Shown: positions 5,355 to 6,859 of the stretch, piece after piece | How the letters are laid out: the number at the start of each line of letters is the position of its first letter | Position numbering within the stretch: the first letter of the stretch is position 1 | Origin: an uncultured delta proteobacterium | GTDB taxonomy: Bacteria; Myxococcota_A; Bradymonadia; REDH01 | Length of the DNA stretch: 6,859 nucleotides | Direction: 5' to 3' | NCBI GenBank assembly: GCA_903873545.1 | Contig: CAIQPA010000455.1 | Span: forward strand, 1 to 6,859 | Translations under genes and position numbers: made by a program | The notes under the pieces: generated by a model | What the model was told of the DNA's origin: nothing | The model's input: the letters and a program-made list of their open reading frames with translations, nothing else | The model's database searches: none

Positions 5355-6859
5355 ATGGACTTTCTCCGCCCCTTGATTGTCGCCATCGCCTTTGGCGTGG
5401 GCTTCTACTTCGCCGGACAGACGGTCTACTGGCTCTTCCGGTATCTGACGCTTGGCATGACCGACAAGCGCACCCGCCTCGACGACCTTAAGCCCCGCCT
5501 CGTCGGTTTCGCGCAGCTGGTCGGCGGCCAGACCCGGGTCATCCGCGAGTATGCGGGCATGCTCCACTTCTTTGTCTTCTGGGGCTTCCTGATGCTCCAG
5601 ATCGAGACCTTTGAGTACATGATCCGGGGCTTCTTCCCGAGCTTCACCTTCGGCCAGATCATCGGTCTGACCACCTACAACGGCCTGCTGCTTGCGCAGG
5701 ATGTGGCCGGCCTTCTCGTCCTTGCAGCCGTCACGCTGCTCGCCATCCGCCGTTTCGGCGTTCGTCCGGCCCACTCTATCCAGACCTCCGACGCGGCTGT
5801 CATCCTCGCCGGCATCGGCGGCCTCATGGTCACCAAGTTCCTCTTTCATGGCGCCGAGATTGCGACCACCTCAGAGGCAGAGATTGCGACCCGCTGGGAC
5901 ACCTCCTTCACGCCGGTCGCCAGCTTTGTAGCGGGCCTCTTCGGCGGCGCAGCTTCTCAGCCTGCCGGTGGCGGCCTGCACCTCTTCGGCCAAGCGATGT
6001 ACTTTGGCCACCTCGCCATCGTCCTCTTCTTCGCCAACTACATCCCGCTCGGAAAGCACCTCCACCTGCTCGGCGCGATGCCCAACGTCTTCTTCCGCAA
6101 GCTTGAGCCCAACGGCGCGCTCTATCCCATCGACCTCGAGAACGAGAGCGCCGAGTACTTCGGCGCAAGCAAGCTGGAGGATCTCTCCTGGAAGCAGCTC
6201 CTCGATACCTACGCCTGCACCGAGTGCGCCCGTTGCGAGCACTACTGCCCCGCCTTCAACACGGGCAAAGAGCTCAACCCGATGCAGATCATCCACAAGC
6301 TCAAGGACCACATCAAGGAGAAGGGCCGCATCGTCCTCCAAGAGGGCAAGAAGGACCACGAGTTCCCCCTCCTTGCCGGCGGAATCATCAGCAAAGAAGA
6401 GCTCATGGCCTGCACCACCTGCGGCGCCTGCGTGGCCAACTGCCCCGTCAACATCGAGCACGTCGACACCATCATCGACATGCGCCGCTACATCATTCTC
6501 ACCGAGTCGGACGTCTCGCCCGAGGTGTCGCGTACCTTCAAGAACATGGAGCGCAGCCAGAACCCCTGGGGCGTGCCCAACCGGACCCGCGCGGAGTGGG
6601 CCGAGGGCCTCGACATCCCGCTCATGTCGGAGCTCGAGACGCCGCCTGAGTACCTCTTCTGGGTTGGCTGCGCCGGCTCCTTCGACGACCGCCAGAAGAA
6701 GGTCACCCAGGCGATGGCCAAGATCCTCAAGCGGGCCGGCGTCAGCTTCGCCATCCTCGGGCCGGAGGAGCAGTGCACGGGCGATGCCGCCCGTCGCATC
6801 GGCAACGAGTATCTCTACCACGCCATGGCGACCGCCAACGTCGAGATCCTGAACACCTA
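5355..6859 (+). CDS. Membrane FeS oxidoreductase, ETF:menaquinone oxidoreductase (EMO)/HdrD-like type, partial (C-terminus outside window)
   Basis: 501 residues are readable to the right edge without a stop. The N-terminal half (about 1-240) is a NarI-like cytochrome b membrane domain with several hydrophobic helices. Candidate haem ligands are H71 (GMLHFFVFWGF), H165 (FLFHGAEIA), H219 (YFGHLAIVLFF) and H235/H237 (GKHLHLL). Two [4Fe-4S] motifs follow: CTECARCEHYCP (C288, C291, C294, C298) and CTTCGACVANCP (C353, C356, C359, C363). A CCG domain of the HdrD/GlpC type begins at WVGCAGSFDD (C439) and QCTGDAARRIGNEY (C474); the rest lies outside. In this family the enzyme takes electrons from electron-transfer flavoprotein and delivers them through FeS clusters and haem b to menaquinone, linking acyl-CoA oxidation to respiration. 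Closely similar proteins serve as other quinone-linked FeS oxidoreductases, so the donor is inferred. AAGG (5344-5347) lies 7 nt before the ATG. Confidence 0.93.
   Translation, partial: MDFLRPLIVAIAFGVGFYFAGQTVYWLFRYLTLGMTDKRTRLDDLKPRLVGFAQLVGGQTRVIREYAGMLHFFVFWGFLMLQIETFEYMIRGFFPSFTFGQIIGLTTYNGLLLAQDVAGLLVLAAVTLLAIRRFGVRPAHSIQTSDAAVILAGIGGLMVTKFLFHGAEIATTSEAEIATRWDTSFTPVASFVAGLFGGAASQPAGGGLHLFGQAMYFGHLAIVLFFANYIPLGKHLHLLGAMPNVFFRKLEPNGALYPIDLENESAEYFGASKLEDLSWKQLLDTYACTECARCEHYCPAFNTGKELNPMQIIHKLKDHIKEKGRIVLQEGKKDHEFPLLAGGIISKEELMACTTCGACVANCPVNIEHVDTIIDMRRYIILTESDVSPEVSRTFKNMERSQNPWGVPNRTRAEWAEGLDIPLMSELETPPEYLFWVGCAGSFDDRQKKVTQAMAKILKRAGVSFAILGPEEQCTGDAARRIGNEYLYHAMATANVEILNT

Noticed and set aside
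5298..5849. 183-codon minus-strand open frame
   Set aside because: Antisense to the membrane domain of the oxidoreductase; highly charged, no motif, no plausible start signal.
5871..6821. 316-codon minus-strand open frame
   Set aside because: It is the mirror of the FeS oxidoreductase coding frame. Its Leu/Val/Glu/Ala-rich, domain-free translation is typical of an antisense shadow in GC-rich DNA.

Overview
The window is GC-rich, densely coding bacterial chromosome. G/C-ending codons dominate every accepted frame. Gene content fits a Myxococcota-like (former Deltaproteobacteria) lineage: an Hsp70 without a lid paired with a multidomain J-protein, a membrane-anchored protein with repeats resembling the AgmX/PglI C-terminal domain, and a large membrane FeS oxidoreductase of the ETF:menaquinone oxidoreductase type. 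This assignment is inference. There is no rRNA, tRNA, CRISPR array, insertion sequence, integrase or phage gene.

Layout. Positions 1-2436 are on the minus strand: an Hsp70-family gene (832-2436), then after 4 nt a J-domain gene (827 down to 1) that runs off the left edge. A 252-bp divergent intergenic region (2437-2688) carries a possible minus-strand promoter, a GC hairpin and an A/T inverted repeat. The rest reads on the plus strand: a hypothetical soluble protein (2689-3321), a 65-aa two-helix membrane protein (3453-3650), a DEDDh 3'-5' exonuclease (3684-4256), a membrane-anchored protein with duplicated Cys-containing modules (4331-5209), and the oxidoreductase (5355 to the right edge, incomplete).

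How the genes fit together. The Hsp70/J pair is the one clear functional unit. Both partners depart from the canonical form: the Hsp70 stops where the helical lid should begin, and the J domain has HPE where HPD is expected and follows a degenerate receiver-like domain. This suggests a specialised or regulatory chaperone module rather than the housekeeping DnaK/DnaJ. The plus-strand genes show no obvious common pathway. The last would pass electrons from electron-transfer flavoprotein (fatty-acid or amino-acid oxidation) to the quinone pool. All gaps between genes are below 300 bp.
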